Below are positions 1 to 11,761 of a stretch of DNA of 64,000 bases, in pieces. Source of the stretch: Capitulum mitella. Taxonomy: Eukaryota; Arthropoda; Thecostraca; Pollicipedomorpha; Pollicipedidae. A program made the translations under genes and the position numbers. The number at the start of each line of letters is the position of its first letter. Positions within the stretch are counted from its first letter, which is position 1. Where the stretch lies: assembly GCA_030062745.1 (NCBI GenBank), contig CP099853.1:1-64000 (forward strand). Direction: 5' to 3'. Under the pieces are notes generated by a model. The model was not told the origin of the DNA. It saw nothing but the letters and a program-made list of their open reading frames with translations, and searched no databases.

Positions 1-1
1 A

Positions 2-319
2 CTCCTGGCCCCCTCAGTGGCCCAGCCTAATGTGGCTCTGAGCCCGCCCTCCGGGAGCTCGTCAGGGAGCGACTCCTCTCCTCCTTCGGCTCCCAGGTCA
101 GGGAGGAGGTCCCTCTCCTCTCCTGGGTCCTGTCCATCCCTGGGGGTCTCGACCCCAAGCCAGGCAATGCAGGCCTCCCCTGCGTCCTCCAAATCGGAGC
201 CGACTCCTACTGAGTCTGAGGGAGCCTCTGGCCCCCCGACGCCGCGGGCTCGCTCGCGACTGCGAAGGGGCGGGGGTCTCCGCCGGACGCGCGACCCCGG
301 CCCCAGTAGCCTCCAGTGA
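2..319 (+). CDS. LINE ORF1 (gag-like) C-terminal part, partial
   Basis: The frame is open from the left window edge to a TGA at 317-319, so the true start is upstream. The visible part is low in complexity, rich in Ser, Pro and Gly, and ends in an Arg-rich basic tail (residues RSRLRRGGGLRR). No CCHC knuckle is visible in the part seen. The stop overlaps the next ATG as TGATG (317-321). Such overlaps are a known arrangement for stop-restart translation of ORF2 in non-LTR elements. Identity as ORF1 rests on its position directly before the endonuclease, not on a recognised domain. Confidence 0.6.
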   Translation, partial: LLAPSVAQPNVALSPPSGSSSGSDSSPPSAPRSGRRSLSSPGSCPSLGVSTPSQAMQASPASSKSEPTPTESEGASGPPTPRARSRLRRGGGLRRTRDPGPSSLQ

Positions 320-1017
320 TGTTTCGAACTGCCCCTGAATTTCTGCTCCAGTGGAATACCATTGGATTGGTGGGCCACTGGGCGGAATTCAAAGAGTATA
401 TCGTCAAAAACAGACCATTAGTTGCCGCCATTCTATTCCCTTTACAAACACTGCGTTAATGTAACTCCCCGCCGAGGTGGCACGGCCCTCTTTGTCTCCA
501 ATTCTCTCTTGCACTCTAGAATCTCCCTCAAAAGCAATCTCGATTTTGTCGCCATCAAAATTCAACTTGCACAGTTCCCCGTCACCTTGCTCTCGCTCTA
601 TCTATCTCCCTCTGACAGCGCTGTTACCTACCTCTCTCTCTCTCCACCTTGCTTAGCCACATCTCCGCCTCTTGCGTAATTTTGGGTGACTGCAACGCCC
701 ATCATGCCGCATGGGCTTGTCGCATCACAGACACTAGGGCCCGGTACATTGAAACGCTTTTACATGACCACAACCTAATATTCCTCAATGACCGAACCCC
801 ACACACGCAGCCCCAAGATTACAATCAGCCATCGACCTCTGTTGTTTCCAGTAACATATCTGCAAAGTTTACGTGGCGCGTACAACCGGACAGATACTTT
901 AGTGATCATTACCCCATACACATCCACCTGCATAACACTCCCTCAGGCCAACACGATTACCACTTCCTACCCAGGTGGAACATTAAACGCGCGGACTGGT
1001 CATCCTGCAACATGTAA
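319..1017 (+). pseudogene. LINE ORF2 N-terminal APE-type endonuclease, frameshifted
   Basis: ORF2 starts at ATG 319 with a typical endonuclease opening (FLLQWNTIGL..., about 340-420). The catalytic signature GDCNAHH lies near 685-705 and the C-terminal SDHYPI motif near 895-925. These match the APE fold motifs (GDxNAHH and SDHxPI) that nick target DNA during target-primed reverse transcription. Frame 1 stops at about 457, frame 2 carries the protein from 422 to 679, and frame 1 resumes from 649. At least two indels therefore break it. The usual Phe in GDFNAHH is Cys here. Confidence 0.75.
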
Positions 1018-1270
1018 ATTGACGCTAGTCAGCCTCCAAATCCGACGCCTCCGCTTGCACAATTTTTGGACACAATCCTTCAAGCAGCACACAACAATAT
1101 TCCTCACACCTCACGACCACACTGCCGCAGACACGCGGCTTGGTGGTCGGACGCCTGCCAGAAACCAGTAGCGATCCGGCGCCGAGCCGAGCGAGTTTTT
1201 AGACGCTGTGTCTGCGACCCGCACGAGGAGGCGGCTAGACAGGCACGTACACAATGCAGACGCATAATTC

Positions 1271-2889
1271 TTGCAGAAAAATGCAAATCCTGAGAACAGC
1301 ATAGCAACAGTTTCAACAGATTCACCCCTCTCACAAAAATCCGGAACACAGTACGCGCCTTTTCCTACAAAATTTTCATCCCCCAGAGTTTTCCCACAAC
1401 TGACTATTCAGGGCATGACGTACTCAGAACCGAGCGAGGTCGTGACACAGTTTGCACAGCACTACGCGGCAGTCTCTGCCAACTCACAGTACAACCAAAC
1501 CACACTCACGCACTTACATGCGACACTGCAGGCATGCCATTTCCACTCAGACAACACCGAAGCATACAATCAACCATTCTCCCTCGCAGAACTCACACAC
1601 GTCCTCAGCAGGTGCGGCAACTCCTCGGTAGGACCGGATCAGATTGCATACCCCTTTTTGCAAAATCTCTCTGAATTTCTGAATTCGGCCAATCACAGCT
1701 GTTGAATGCATTAAATAAAACCTGGTCAAACGAAGACTTTCCGGCCACCTGGTCTTCCTCTACCATAATTCCTATCCTCAAAGCTGGCAAACCTCCCACT
1801 AACCCTGCCAGTTACCGTCTCATCTCACTCACCAGCTGTGCTTGCAAACTTTTCGAGAAAATGGTCAACGATCGGATTAGAATCTATCTAGAAACAAAAA
1901 ACATCACCTCTTCTTACCAAAATGGCTTTCGATCGCGCCGCTCCACGGCCGATAGCCTTCTCCACATCATTTACTCCATCCAAAATGGCTTTTCCTACCG
2001 AGAAGCGACGGTTGCACTGTTTCTGGACCTAAAAGCCGCCTTTGACAAAGTTCACCGTTCTACCGTCTGAATTAAATTACATCGCGCCGGAATTCGTGGC
2101 CGAGCAGCTAAATTCATCTCTAACTTTTTTCGCTTAAGAACATTCACAGTGTGTTGCGGCAACGTCCACGCCCCTTCTTCCCTTCAGGAGCAGGGCTTGC
2201 CGCAAGGCAGCGTACTTTCCCCTACTTTTTTCCTCCTCATGATCAATGATGTCGCGGACGATCTCCCAGCCATACACCCGGGCCTCAAATACTCACTCTA
2301 CGCTGACGACATAGCGGTGTGGTTCACCCACCCTAGCGTCGACCGTGCCAATACATTTGTGCAGTTTGCACTTGATTCCATCCTTAAATGGTGCAACCGG
2401 TGGGACTTGCAGGTTTCTGTTGCTAAATCAGCCACGGTAATTTTTTCACACTTTCTCCGTAACATACAACCTGTAACCCCTTTGCGTCTCAGAGGCGAAG
2501 ACATCCCTGTCCACACTCATTTCAAATATTTAGGCATCACATTAGACCGCAAACTCACATTCAGCGCCCACGTTGCCGACTTACGACAACGTTGTCTTCG
2601 CCGCCTTAACATTTTACCATGTATTTCAGGACAGAACTGGGGGGCCAACAGGCGCACCCTCCTGCATCTCTACATATTTCTAATTCGATCGATCCTAGAA
2701 TATACTACGTTTCTTTTTGACAATATCTCTTCTTCCCTTGCTTCGGTTCTGCAGGCCATCCGGAGCCGAGCACTTCGGGTCATCACTGGGACCTTTGCTA
2801 CGTCCCCGTGTGAGAATCTCCGGGCTGACGTTGGCATTCCTTCTCTCGCACATAGGCGCACTCTACAACTCATGAAATACTCCATCTGA
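1271..2889 (+). pseudogene. LINE ORF2 reverse transcriptase domain, interrupted
   Basis: The pre-RT segment (1271-1705, frame 2) ends in the conserved SSVGPDQI block. The reading then shifts to frame 1 near 1695. RT blocks follow: the SYRLISLTSCACKLFE motif at about 1810-1860, NGFRSRRST at 1921, ALFLDLKAAFDKVHR ending in a TGA at 2068-2070, GLPQGSVLSP at about 2197, and the catalytic YADD at 2299-2310. A second stop lies at 2887. The catalytic aspartates are intact despite the stops. In life this domain would copy element RNA at a nicked chromosomal site. Confidence 0.88.
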
Positions 2890-3129
2890 GTCCATACTAC
2901 CCACAATCACCCATCGCAACACATTTTGACACGCACTCATTGCCCACAACGACGGAATACCTATTGCATCGCGCGACAGTTAAAAAACGTAATAAACACG
3001 TTGAGCTTCCCCAAAATTCCTTACCTCTCAACTCCAACTCCTGGCAATCATTGGAATTATCGCAATCTTGATATTAGATACCTTTTCACTGAGAAGAAAA
3101 ATTCTGTCGCCCCCACGGAAACACTCTAA

Positions 3130-3924
3130 ACCTTCATTGAATTTAGAGCAAAATTCCTGGACTACACCTTCTTTTACACTGATGGCTCTAGCACCCCTCA
3201 AGCCACGGGAGCAACATTCATAGGAGGCCGGGCTCGTCTCTCCATTCGGCTTTCAAAATTTTCACTCCTCGTTCATAGCGGAAATTCGGGTCTTGCTTGC
3301 TGCCTTGAATCATTTCAAAGCAAAAAATGACAGCGAGCCGTCATCTGAACGGATTCTCAATCAGTACTCCAATCGCTATACCGACTACACAACATTACAC
3401 ATCCAGACATCCACGAACTAGTGCAGACACACAATACACTTCCTGACAACACTCACCTCATTTTCCTGTGGGTGCCAGGGCACAGCTGCATCCCTGGAAA
3501 CGAGGCAGCCGACGCCCTCGCTAAACAGACGCAACACTTACCCAATCATGACAACGACCCAGTGCCTTGCTCAGACTTACTTGCCCTCGTCGCCTCAAAA
3601 TTTAAACAATACATACAAAGGCACTAGGACACTCATGCACACTTTTACATGCACCCCATCAAATTGGAATTCACACACTGGGAAACTTCCAATCAAAACA
3701 CTCGTCGGAAGGAAGTTGTCCTGTCTCGCCTGCGCATCGGTCACACCCGTCTCACACACTCGTACATCTTCGATGGACTCGGACCCACCCAGTGCCACGC
3801 TTGCCACAGACGTTACAACATCGTACATTTTCTCATACACTGTCCCAGATATGCCACACACCGACTTCCTCTCATCGCCTATGTGCGAGATAAGCATATC
3901 CCCCGGGACTGCCCACTCTGCTAG
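3130..3924 (+). pseudogene. LINE ORF2 RNase H domain and C-terminal zinc knuckle, interrupted
   Basis: RNase H motifs appear in order: FYTDGSS (about 3172), FIAEIRVLLAALNHF (in another frame, about 3270), TDSQSVLQSL (about 3350) and WVPGHSCIPGNEAAD (about 3470-3515). They supply the D-E-D-H/D catalytic set. Two compensating frameshifts fall around 3255 and 3330, with stops between. Downstream, VVLSRLRIGHTRLTHSYI and a CHACH...HFLIHCP knuckle (about 3715-3850) match the tail of I-type elements. The final stop is at 3922-3924. The function would be removal of template RNA after first-strand synthesis. Confidence 0.82.
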
Positions 3925-4910
3925 GAAACGATCATCCTGTCCTCATCAAGCTTGTTTTTTCTTTCCTCGAGAAAACGGGCTTAATCAATTTTATCTAGTT
4001 CATCTCCCATATCATTCAATAGAACTCTACCACGAAAAACAGGACACAAACATGAATATCAGCTCTCTAGAAAAATGAGTCCCACGAACATTGCAAGTTG
4101 AGGTTTCAAGTAATATCAATAAAAGGATTACAATCCCTAGCAACACTATACAAGATATCAATCACAAAAACATACACAAAAGATATTATGGAAAACCGCG
4201 TTACTAAAAATGAAATGTAAATTGTTTTTTTCCCGCACATTCCGGCCTCATGCGAGGTTTTTCCCAAACGCTGCAGCATATAATACATAGCGCCATAACA
4301 CATAACATATAGCACGCCGGATGACAGTGGAGCCAAGGGGGTCCCTGTTGCGGCATGCCATTGCTGGCTGAGCCAAGGGGCCCTCTGTTGCGGCAATGAA
4401 ACTGATGTCCCACTGTGTGGATCCAACGAAGCCAAGAAGTCCCATTTCAGCGCCCTTGGGCAAGGCGCGTCGTCATATTTCCAAGTTTTCTTGTCATGAT
4501 GTCGTCTAGCGCCTTTGAGCAAGGCGCATGGTCTTCCTCCCGTTTCGTCTTCAAGTCGTCTTTCTCTAGATCTCTGTTGCGGCGATGAAGCTGATACCCA
4601 CACAGTCTACACCCTCACAGTCTACCCACTCACACCGACAATCGTTATGTATTATATGTTGTGTGCTTGCCTTGCAAATGCATTTTTTTCAGATCTGTAA
4701 CAGTGTGGCGGTCTTCGGCAGCATCCTCCAAATCATCCCTACGGCGCGTACCCCTGTTTCGTCTTTGCTCCCCTTGCCTCTGGAAACCAGACATCTATGA
4801 GCTGGAATAAAGTAACTTTAGTTTAAACGGCAATATAAAGTAGTTTACCCCCAGGCAATGGCCTTATGGTCAGCCTGATGTCAAAAAATAATAAGAATAT
4901 CTCATCAGTG
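3925..4910. other. Intergenic; diverged local tandem duplication
   Basis: There is no convincing gene here. The first ~150 bp may be LINE 3' UTR. Between 4330 and 4610 two modules recur with a spacing of roughly 180 bp: CTCTGTTGCGGC followed by AATGAAACTGATG (4390) or GATGAAGCTGATA (4573), and AGCGCCYTTGRGCAAGGCGC (about 4450 and 4510). A shorter repeat, GAGCCAAGGGG, occurs at about 4331 and 4371. Open frames on both strands follow this repeat and are not credible proteins. Confidence 0.5.
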
Positions 4911-4914
4911 TTAA

Positions 4915-6122
4915 TCCGCGTCCTGTTGTGGGTCGGAGCCATGCACGTCCGACTGGAGGAGGGGGGGGGGGTCTGACCGCCCGCCTTTAACTCACAAGCG
5001 ATTGGTTGTAGGATAAAATAAACGTACCGCTGGAAAGCTCATGAGTAAAGCTCGAAACTGGTCTCATTTTTAGTTTTGTATAATATGTAAGCCACTCATG
5101 CTCTATATGTCTTTTCTTAGACGCCTGCATGAGACCGAGAAACGGCCTGGATCTCAAGGGCTGTGATCTCAAGGACCTCAAGGGCTGGCTAATAAGGTCT
5201 AGACAGAGGCACCAGCGGGCAGGTAAAAGTCCGCAGATGCCGATACACGTCTAATTTCCCTGATTTGTTTAATGTGTATGGGGGAACGCTGAGTTAAAGA
5301 CAAGGCGATTTTCGCACCGCTGCTGGGCGGGCGCCATAGGCGAGCGTGATATAAAATTAACGGGAATTAATTTTAGCGCTCCGTTATTATTGCGCAATAT
5401 GCCTTCCCAAGTGTTATTTCTTGATCCTAGTTTCTCGTACTTAAATGATGAAAAAACACTAGTTATCAGTCTACACAATTGGTGCAGCTTTATTTGCGAG
5501 GGCCTGTTTATTTCCAAAATTTCTAATCTTTTGAAACTTTTTGAACTTCTTGGTATTATTTGCAATCGTGCGGGCCAGTTCTGCCATTTTCTACTCGATG
5601 TGAGCCAGTCATCGCCGATTTTCGTGACGGTGCATTTTGATTCCTTACAGTTATTTGTCATCGGTCTCAGATCAGTGGTCGGAGGTCACTGAAACTTTGC
5701 TCATTGACTGAAACTGGATGTCTGGATCTCCCACACTCAAACTGATATAAAAAATCCACCAGTTTTGGAAAAAAACGATGACATGTTAAAAACGGGTTTG
5801 ACCTTAGGTCAATGACCCAGACATTATCGAAAAATCTGGGGTAGTATATTTGTTGCATTAGCCATAATCTCTTATCCTTGGAAGTTTAATTGTGATATCA
5901 TGTTTTGCGAAAAAATTAGAGGGCGCTAAACCTTTTTGGACATAGGTCATTTGACATGACCTAGGTCAGACGCCTTACTTCACCTGAGATCAAAAACTGG
6001 TCGCAATGTGTAAAAATGATAAAGCAAAAGGCACGCAGAGTTTCGTGGCGCTGCGTTAGTTTGTCCTCTCGCAATCTCGGAAAACGTCAGGGGGGGGGGG
6101 GCGGTTAACCAGTCGGGGAGGG
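4915..6122 (-). mobile_element. TTAA-flanked non-autonomous element, family 1, copy 1
   Basis: The element is bounded by TTAA at 4911-4914 and 6123-6126, has no coding capacity and is about 1.2 kb. In this orientation the CGCGTCC...CGTCCGACTGG end is at the left and the CCAGTCGGGGAGGG end at the right. It shares its interior with the copies at 15.4, 40.6, 42.8 and 61.2 kb: the GGGGG-rich subterminal block, TTGACCTTAGGTCAATGACC at about 5800, and the ATGAGACCGAGAAACGGCC block at about 5130. TTAA duplications and CCC..GGG termini are characteristic of piggyBac-superfamily non-autonomous elements. One terminus has drifted (TTAATCCGCG). Confidence 0.85.
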
Positions 6123-6126
6123 TTAA

Positions 6127-6902
6127 CAGCTACTGTTGCTTGCTGAAGTATTCGATATGGTATCGTTAGCAAAAAAAGACTCACGATCATTTACGGCGCA
6201 GGAAATAGCATTACATATCCTCGCCCTTTCCTCGGTTGAAACAGCCTGAGCGAAGGAAAACGGCGCAAGAAGACGCCAGTCATGACATTATGCCGTATAG
6301 GACGACACATTTATATGGGGTTTGCATTATCAGGTGCGTGAAGCTGATGCGGTTGATGTGATTGACCACTGGATTTGAATTACTACAAGCGGGCTCTTGT
6401 GATTAATGCGACTAATCATATAGTTTGCATTTCCACATGTGAGTTGATATGGTTCACACACCAGACTCACATACCGGACAACCGGTGCATTTGACCGCTA
6501 CTGACGGTCGACCGGTACGAGACATTGCCACCGACACAAAGAGGCTGCCGAACGTGAACAGAAATGCCGTAAAGGTTGATGGCAGCCCCGAGTACCGAAA
6601 CACTTGTAACGACCAGCATCATTCCGAGAGGAAGATGGGATAATGAACGGCGTATCTGTTTCTCGCTTAGCTTGATCGTCCCAACAAGGCTATTAATGCA
6701 GAATAAGCAAAAGTCTTACGTCTACACCAACTAGAAATACATGACAGAGAAGATGATCTTCTTTCTACTGGCTATGCAAACGACTCCAAACGTAAGTCCG
6801 GACTGGCTGGAACGCTCGCAGAAGGGGACAACGTATCCCAACGTCCCCTTGTGATCCGACTCTGTCACCCCTCTGGATCTGTCTCATCCATCCCATCCAT
6901 TT
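6127..6902. other. Intergenic, nothing recognised
   Basis: No coding frame with recognisable motifs, no repeat shared with the rest of the window and no regulatory site I can support. Confidence 0.5.
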
Positions 6903-7170
6903 CATCTCAGGTGTCCCATCCACTGTGGACCTGTCTCAGGACTGTGACTGTGAACCTGTCTCGGGGCTGAGCCATCTACTCTGGACCTGTCTCAGGACTG
7001 ACCCGTACACTGTGGACCTGTCGTGGGACTCACCCGGCCACTGTGGACCTGTCTCAGGACTGGCCCGATTATGACTGTGAACCTGTTTCGGGGCTGAGCC
7101 GTCCACTGTGGACCTATCTTGGGACTCACCCGTCCACCGTGGACCTGTCTCAGATCTCAGTCGTCCCACC
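6903..7170 (+). repeat. Degenerate minisatellite, ~34 bp period
   Basis: The phrase CCACTGTGGACCTGTCTCAG, followed by GACTGACCCG or a GTGAACCTGTCTCGGGGCTG variant, recurs about eight times with substitutions. Frames on both strands through this block (for example the minus-strand repeats reading DRSTV) only reflect the repeat. Confidence 0.8.
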
Positions 7171-7640
7171 ACCAACACAGGACAGCAGCAGCCTGGTCAG
7201 CTTCATACCCTCCAGCCGGAGATGGACCGGCGACGACGGACTCTACTCTCCGTTATGTTTAATGATGATAGACGTGGGTAAAACGTGCACATCATATCAC
7301 AACTTTGGGCCTTTGCGGGTATCATACTGATCTGTCTGGTGATGGTCTAGATGTTGATCTCATAACGGTCTACGAAGGAGAGGATATTAATGTCGAAACA
7401 TCTTCAGTCACCACGGCCATTTACTGCGCACACTGATGCCAGATCACAACCCGTTAGCCACCACTAAGTCAGCACGGCTGCAGTGCTTACTGTTTAAGGC
7501 ACCAAAGCACCAGCGTTTGTGGGCTGCCAAGAGCAGACTTCTCCATTTAAAGGAATTGTTCCACTCTCGTCAGCCAGCCATGCCCGGGCGTCGTCCTCTT
7601 CAGCAGATCTTGTCGGGCGGCGCCCTCTTCAGCCGGGGTG
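7171..7640. other. Intergenic, includes left edge of segmental duplication
   Basis: No gene recognised. Similarity to the second unit starts at about 7507 (GCACCAGCGTT) and becomes strong from 7587. This corresponds to 18143 and 18237 in the second unit. No clear AATAAA for gene A1 is visible here on the minus strand, unlike for A2. Confidence 0.5.
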
Positions 7641-8206
7641 TCATCCAAAGAAGCAGGGCCACCTCAGGCAGCAGAAGGGGCCGCAGCGCACATAGCAGTG
7701 TGGACACGGCGGGTACACGACGTTGAAAAAGCAGCCGAGGTTGGGCAGGAGCCGGCCGGGTTGTCCGCCGATGGTACAGCTCGGCAGCTGATTCAGGGAC
7801 GTCGCACGCCGTCCGTCGCTCTTGAAGCAGACAGAGAACGAGCCGTCACTGGCAGCCCTCAGACACCCAGGAACGAGCGTCAGCGGTGTGGACGGGGCCA
7901 GCCGGGAACCCAGACATGGGTGCACCGAAACATGGGACTGAACCGAGAAGAAAACACGAGAATCAACACAGATACGAAATCTGCAAATGACCAATGCTTC
8001 CACATAAAAATACATGAAGATGATCTGCTACATACTTGACTAACGACAGAACTTTTAAAAGTATTCTGGTGTACGTGAAGTCAAGATTCACTGTCACAAA
8101 AGATGAGGGTCAAATACAAGATAACTCTTCACCGCATCTCACGTACCATACCGAGGAGCAGACAGGTGAGGCAGATCAGAGCCGTGTAGCCAGTTCTCAG
8201 ACGCAT
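7641..8206 (-). CDS. Gene A1: small secreted cysteine-rich peptide precursor (2 exons)
   Basis: Exon 1 (8206 down to 8147) encodes a 20-residue signal peptide starting MRLRTGYTAL with a Leu/Cys-rich core. It ends at a strong donor (ATG|GTACGTGAG). Exon 2 (7937 down to 7641) follows a pyrimidine-rich acceptor (TTCTTCTCGGTTCAG). The 209 bp intron is phase 0, giving a 118-residue precursor. Exon 2 carries 11 cysteines spaced C-x16-C-x11-C-x16-C-x14-C-x8-C-x2-C-x3-C-x3-CC-x4-C and ends WPCFFG. Copy A2 keeps the same exon lengths, splice sites and every cysteine, about 91% identical, which argues for selection. The role is unknown: an antimicrobial, signalling or matrix peptide would all fit. There is no match to a named family that I can support. 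Gene B1 lies divergently upstream. Confidence 0.7.
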
Positions 8207-8526
8207 TGCTGGCGCTCTTCTCGGCGGCTAACACCACGCCAAAACACGGCTAGGGCAGACTGGTGTGCTGTCTTCTCCGGAATGCCCTTCTCGTCCTTAT
8301 GGCCACGGATTTCAGCGGTGCTGTTTTCCAAGTAAAATTTTCTTCTACCTTCCACAATGCTCTTTAAACATCCTTCCACGCTAGAGTGATGTTTCTCGCG
8401 ATCTGTGAGCGCTCTTTGAACCTAATGTAAGCCTTCGGCGGAAATCTGCGTTTGACGCACGCACGCACAGGGTGACGTTTCTCGTCGAGCTCTGCCACCA
8501 AAGTGTTCTGGAACTTTGCAGGGGTC

Positions 8527-8532
8527 TTTATA
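8527..8532 (-). promoter_or_regulatory. TATA box of gene A1
   Basis: TATAAA on the minus strand, within ATATAAAGA, lies about 320 bp upstream of the A1 start codon. The same motif occurs at 19168-19173 before A2 at nearly the same distance (about 314 bp). This implies a leader of roughly 290 nt. Conservation in both copies supports a real core promoter; transcription start sites were not determined. Confidence 0.55.
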
Positions 8533-8549
8533 TGAAGCCAAAACCTAAG

Positions 8550-9005
8550 TCGGATAAAGCTGGCGCAGAGCTTTCGAAACGGGCGTCCCTGTAAACCTGT
8601 TTTTGATGCGCATCAGTCCTGCACGCCACCCATGGCAGCTAAGGCCGACCATGGCGGCGACGGTCCGTTGAAAAACACCGGACGAGCTGAGATCATCACT
8701 GGCCACTGACGCCGCTCGGGGGAGTCGGTGGATTCAACCAGCGGCATCCACGGCACAAACGGGCGGTGAGGCTTGTTCGTTCGGCGACTGCTGACGTCAC
8801 ATGTGTCGCGGACACCGACACCGGCGGGGGACGGGGTGGGAGGGGGGAGGAGAGTCCACGCCGTCAGTCAGGTTCAGACTGTCGCCTGTCGACTGGCAGA
8901 GGCGGCAGTCTGAACTCATCGTTCTGACGCCCCGACTCAGATGTGGGAGTTTTTTATCCGTACGACAGATTTACATACAACACGCAGACGGAGAAATTAA
9001 AGGGA
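8550..9005. promoter_or_regulatory. Conserved intergenic block between divergent genes A and B (unit 1)
   Basis: This stretch matches 19190-19645 in unit 2 closely. The shared blocks include CTGACGCCGCTCGGGGGAGT and CAGACTGTCGCCTGTCGACT. Open frames here shift between the two copies, so coding is unlikely. Its position between two divergent TATA promoters suggests shared regulatory DNA. That role is inference. Confidence 0.4.
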
Positions 9006-11170
9006 GTGTGTCTAGAGTCAAATATCGAATTTTAGCTGTATACGTATCATTAAAGAGGACGCTGGCTTGAATCGTCACGTATCATTCGTTTTCCCTAAAT
9101 CCCGAAATTCCTTAAATAAATAATAAATATGATTCCTAAAATTCTCTAACTAAAAAGATGATCTACGACAGCCAAATATTTACCGCTATTTGCCATTACT
9201 CCAACACCGTGTTGCCAGCACGGATTTATCGGCTTTACTCCAGCTCCTTTTCGTCACTAAGTGAGCCTGATAGCACCGATAACATATCGTTAGCCCCAGG
9301 GAATCATTTTTTTTTAGCTGCGAGCTCGTCAGCAATGACAGCAAACTGTGCCCTGCGAATCATCTTTCGAGTTGCGAACTGATCGGCGACGACAGCAGAC
9401 TGTGAACATATCAAGCTCAGCAGCCTAGCTGCCGGGACCTTATAGAGGTATGTTGGTAAAAACTTGTACATTGGACGGGGTTTTGACTGTCTGATTGCGA
9501 AGGTTTCGTTGAATGATTTTTTTGCCGACATTCTCCACCACTGTGTGAATTTCCCTGATGAGGTTATCCAATTGTTCATCTATCCGCGTAAGTATTTTGC
9601 TACATGAGAGATATCCAGCAACTTCAAATAGCTATGGGCGGTCATAATTAGTGTTATCGGAATCCAAATTCGGGTTTTCAAAATATTCCAAGTTCCGTAT
9701 TGGAAGTTGGTTGGATAAAGCATGCATTTTTCTGTAAAAGTTGGACAGCTTATTGCACGTCAGCTGTCAAAAATGCGATAGTTGAATGTTTTCTAATATT
9801 CCAAACGTAAACTTGGTTCCATGCAGCATACACAAGTGACATTTTGGTGCTGTTATTCAGTACCATGGCTGGCTAAACTTGCTCCGTCTCAAACTGAGAA
9901 ATATGTTGGAATTTCCTCAGACTTGGATCTTGGGCAGTTGTGGGTAATTACATGCAGGATCTGAAAAGCTGATGTTTGTGTACTTGTGTTCCAGAAGACT
10001 TCGTGTTTCAGGATGAGATTGGGTCAGATGGAAAGTTTTGTATGCCAGCACAGACCTAAGCGAAAAATAAATCTTTGTGAGCACAAAAGTTTGCAGGTGA
10101 CTTAGCAATAGTCCTAGTCAAAGATTTCCTGGGGTAGGGAGATCACAGGCAGATAATTCTCATCAGTATTCTGTAATAGGTTGTAAGCTCTTTTTTCTTT
10201 CGCTATTGCAAACTGTTGTTTGGAATGACATGGATAGTTGCATTGTTAATGTTTGCGTTCTCTGTCCTGGCACCACACTTATGTAGCTCAACAGTGCGGC
10301 TATTCTTTGTTGCTCATTCTTGTATGTCACTTGGGCATGAGCTCTGTTCTTTTCTTTCACAGTGAATATTTGAACCAGATGGTTTTGAAACCAATGCAAA
10401 TAGTCAAGCCTGGCTGATGGGTGTCTGAACAAAAAACTGGCATGCAGTGTAGTGGCTGCCATTTTGTTGACTGCTGGTTAGTAAATGTAAAATTGGCAAC
10501 AGCCCATTTGCCATTTTGGCATATCAACCTCCCAGTCAGCTAGAAAACATTTAGAAGCTAACAAAAAGGCATGCACCAAATTGCTTAATGATTTTTTTGT
10601 CATAGAACTTGACTGATGTCTAGATTAAACCTATTCAAGCAAAGAATAGCAATGATGCTGTCTCACATACTGCTGTTTGTGGGTTATTGTTGTGTGTATA
10701 TGCAAATAATACCCACCAGTTAATGATGGGCAGACAGTAGTTATTTACATGGGACACTAGCATCGTCAAAATAATGGTGGCCATTTGCTTGTTGAACATT
10801 TGAACATTGCTACACATATCATTAACCCTGCTTCAAGAAATACATACCTGTGCAGATCTAACCAAAAATGGTAAAGCGTGCATCAGAAGAATTAACTTGG
10901 CTTTAAGGGGATGGCTTATGTTGTTCTGCTGACCGCGGGAACCACCATTCAGCAGATGGTGACGAAACATCGAAATATGCAACTTCTGAATATGAAACCG
11001 CCGGCCGCCAACGTAGCTCGCGGGAGCCTCGGTGGTTTCGTGACGCCACATAGCGTCGGGCGCATTTGAAGACCACTGTACCTTTCGGCGAGAATATTTC
11101 ATGAACGAGACGTCGCACAGCAGTCTGAATGGTATTTATGTAATCAGCGTCTACAGTTTATCGGATGAGT
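9006..11170. mobile_element. ~2.2 kb insertion-like segment present only in unit 1
   Basis: Similarity to unit 2 stops near 9005 and resumes near 11170, so this segment separates genes A1 and B1 relative to A2 and B2. Its left part (9049-9228) matches 58349-58478, which shows repetitive origin. A short internal duplication (about 9315-9400) repeats a module containing GCAATGACAGCAAACTGTG or GGCGACGACAGCAGACTGTG. I find no transposase motif and no clear target-site duplication. The open frames are short and unrecognised, including a minus-strand one at 10833-11102. Confidence 0.45.
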
Positions 11171-11755
11171 ATGAAAACAAAAAATCGGTCACTACTCAAT
11201 AAGCAGCTCCAGGCCGGGCCGAGGCCCGGCTGGCCACGGCGGGACATCGACGGAACTACCCCGGGGCGCCCGACACGACACCGGAGCCGATTAGAGGGCT
11301 CCGGACGGCACGCGACGGCGGCCCGACAGACAGACAAGTAGGCCGGCGGGCCCTGTGGCTGCTGCCAGCGCGCGCCAGGAGCGCCGGCGTCACCAAACAC
11401 GCCGTCAGCCGCCTCGTCCGCTGCTTCACCTGACTCGCCCCACCCGACAACGGGGCAACGTTTCCACGTGGTAGTCGTTGCTTCCGAATGCAACAAATGG
11501 ACTCGCCACCCATGAAGACGGCGGCGCACTTTCACCAGGCGTCGCATCGAGTCCACCGAACGGCCAACACTTCGACCTTGACGCCGAATCCGTCGCGCAG
11601 TTCCAGCCGTGATGGGAGAACATCCACGGAGGAAAACCCCCATCTGCGCAGGTGTTTTGTGGGGGGGGGGGGGCACGGCGTCCGACTGATAAACGGGAAG
11701 CCGGGCATTCCCAACGTCACGCACGTCTAGTCCCGCCCTGGGCTTCTGTGCGAAG

Positions 11756-11761
11756 TATAAA
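11756..11761 (+). promoter_or_regulatory. TATA box of gene B1
   Basis: TATAAA in the context GTATAAACGGTATGCGAGC lies exactly 294 bp before the B1 ATG. The second unit has the same sequence at 20153-20158, also exactly 294 bp before its ATG. The leader between them is well conserved. Confidence 0.6.

Larger units (their letters stand above)
1..3960 (+). mobile_element. I-superfamily-like non-LTR retrotransposon (LINE), degenerate copy
   Basis: This element holds, in order, the tail of a gag-like ORF1, an APE endonuclease, a reverse transcriptase, an RNase H and a terminal Cys/His knuckle. That order, with RNase H downstream of RT, is typical of the I superfamily of LINEs. The left end runs off the window and the right end is taken just after the last coding stop at 3924. 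Most of ORF2 from 1702 to 3924 stays in one frame but is broken by stops at 2068, 2887, 3127 and elsewhere. The endonuclease is split over several frames, so the copy is dead. It is a different subfamily from the LINEs at 28-30.6 kb and 59.5-63 kb. Superfamily assignment is inferred from domain order and motifs. Confidence 0.85.

Noticed and set aside
8801..9070. Plus-strand frame between genes A1 and B1 (and its counterpart at 19453-19740)
   Set aside because: Reading frame is not kept between the two duplicated copies, so a conserved non-coding block is more likely.
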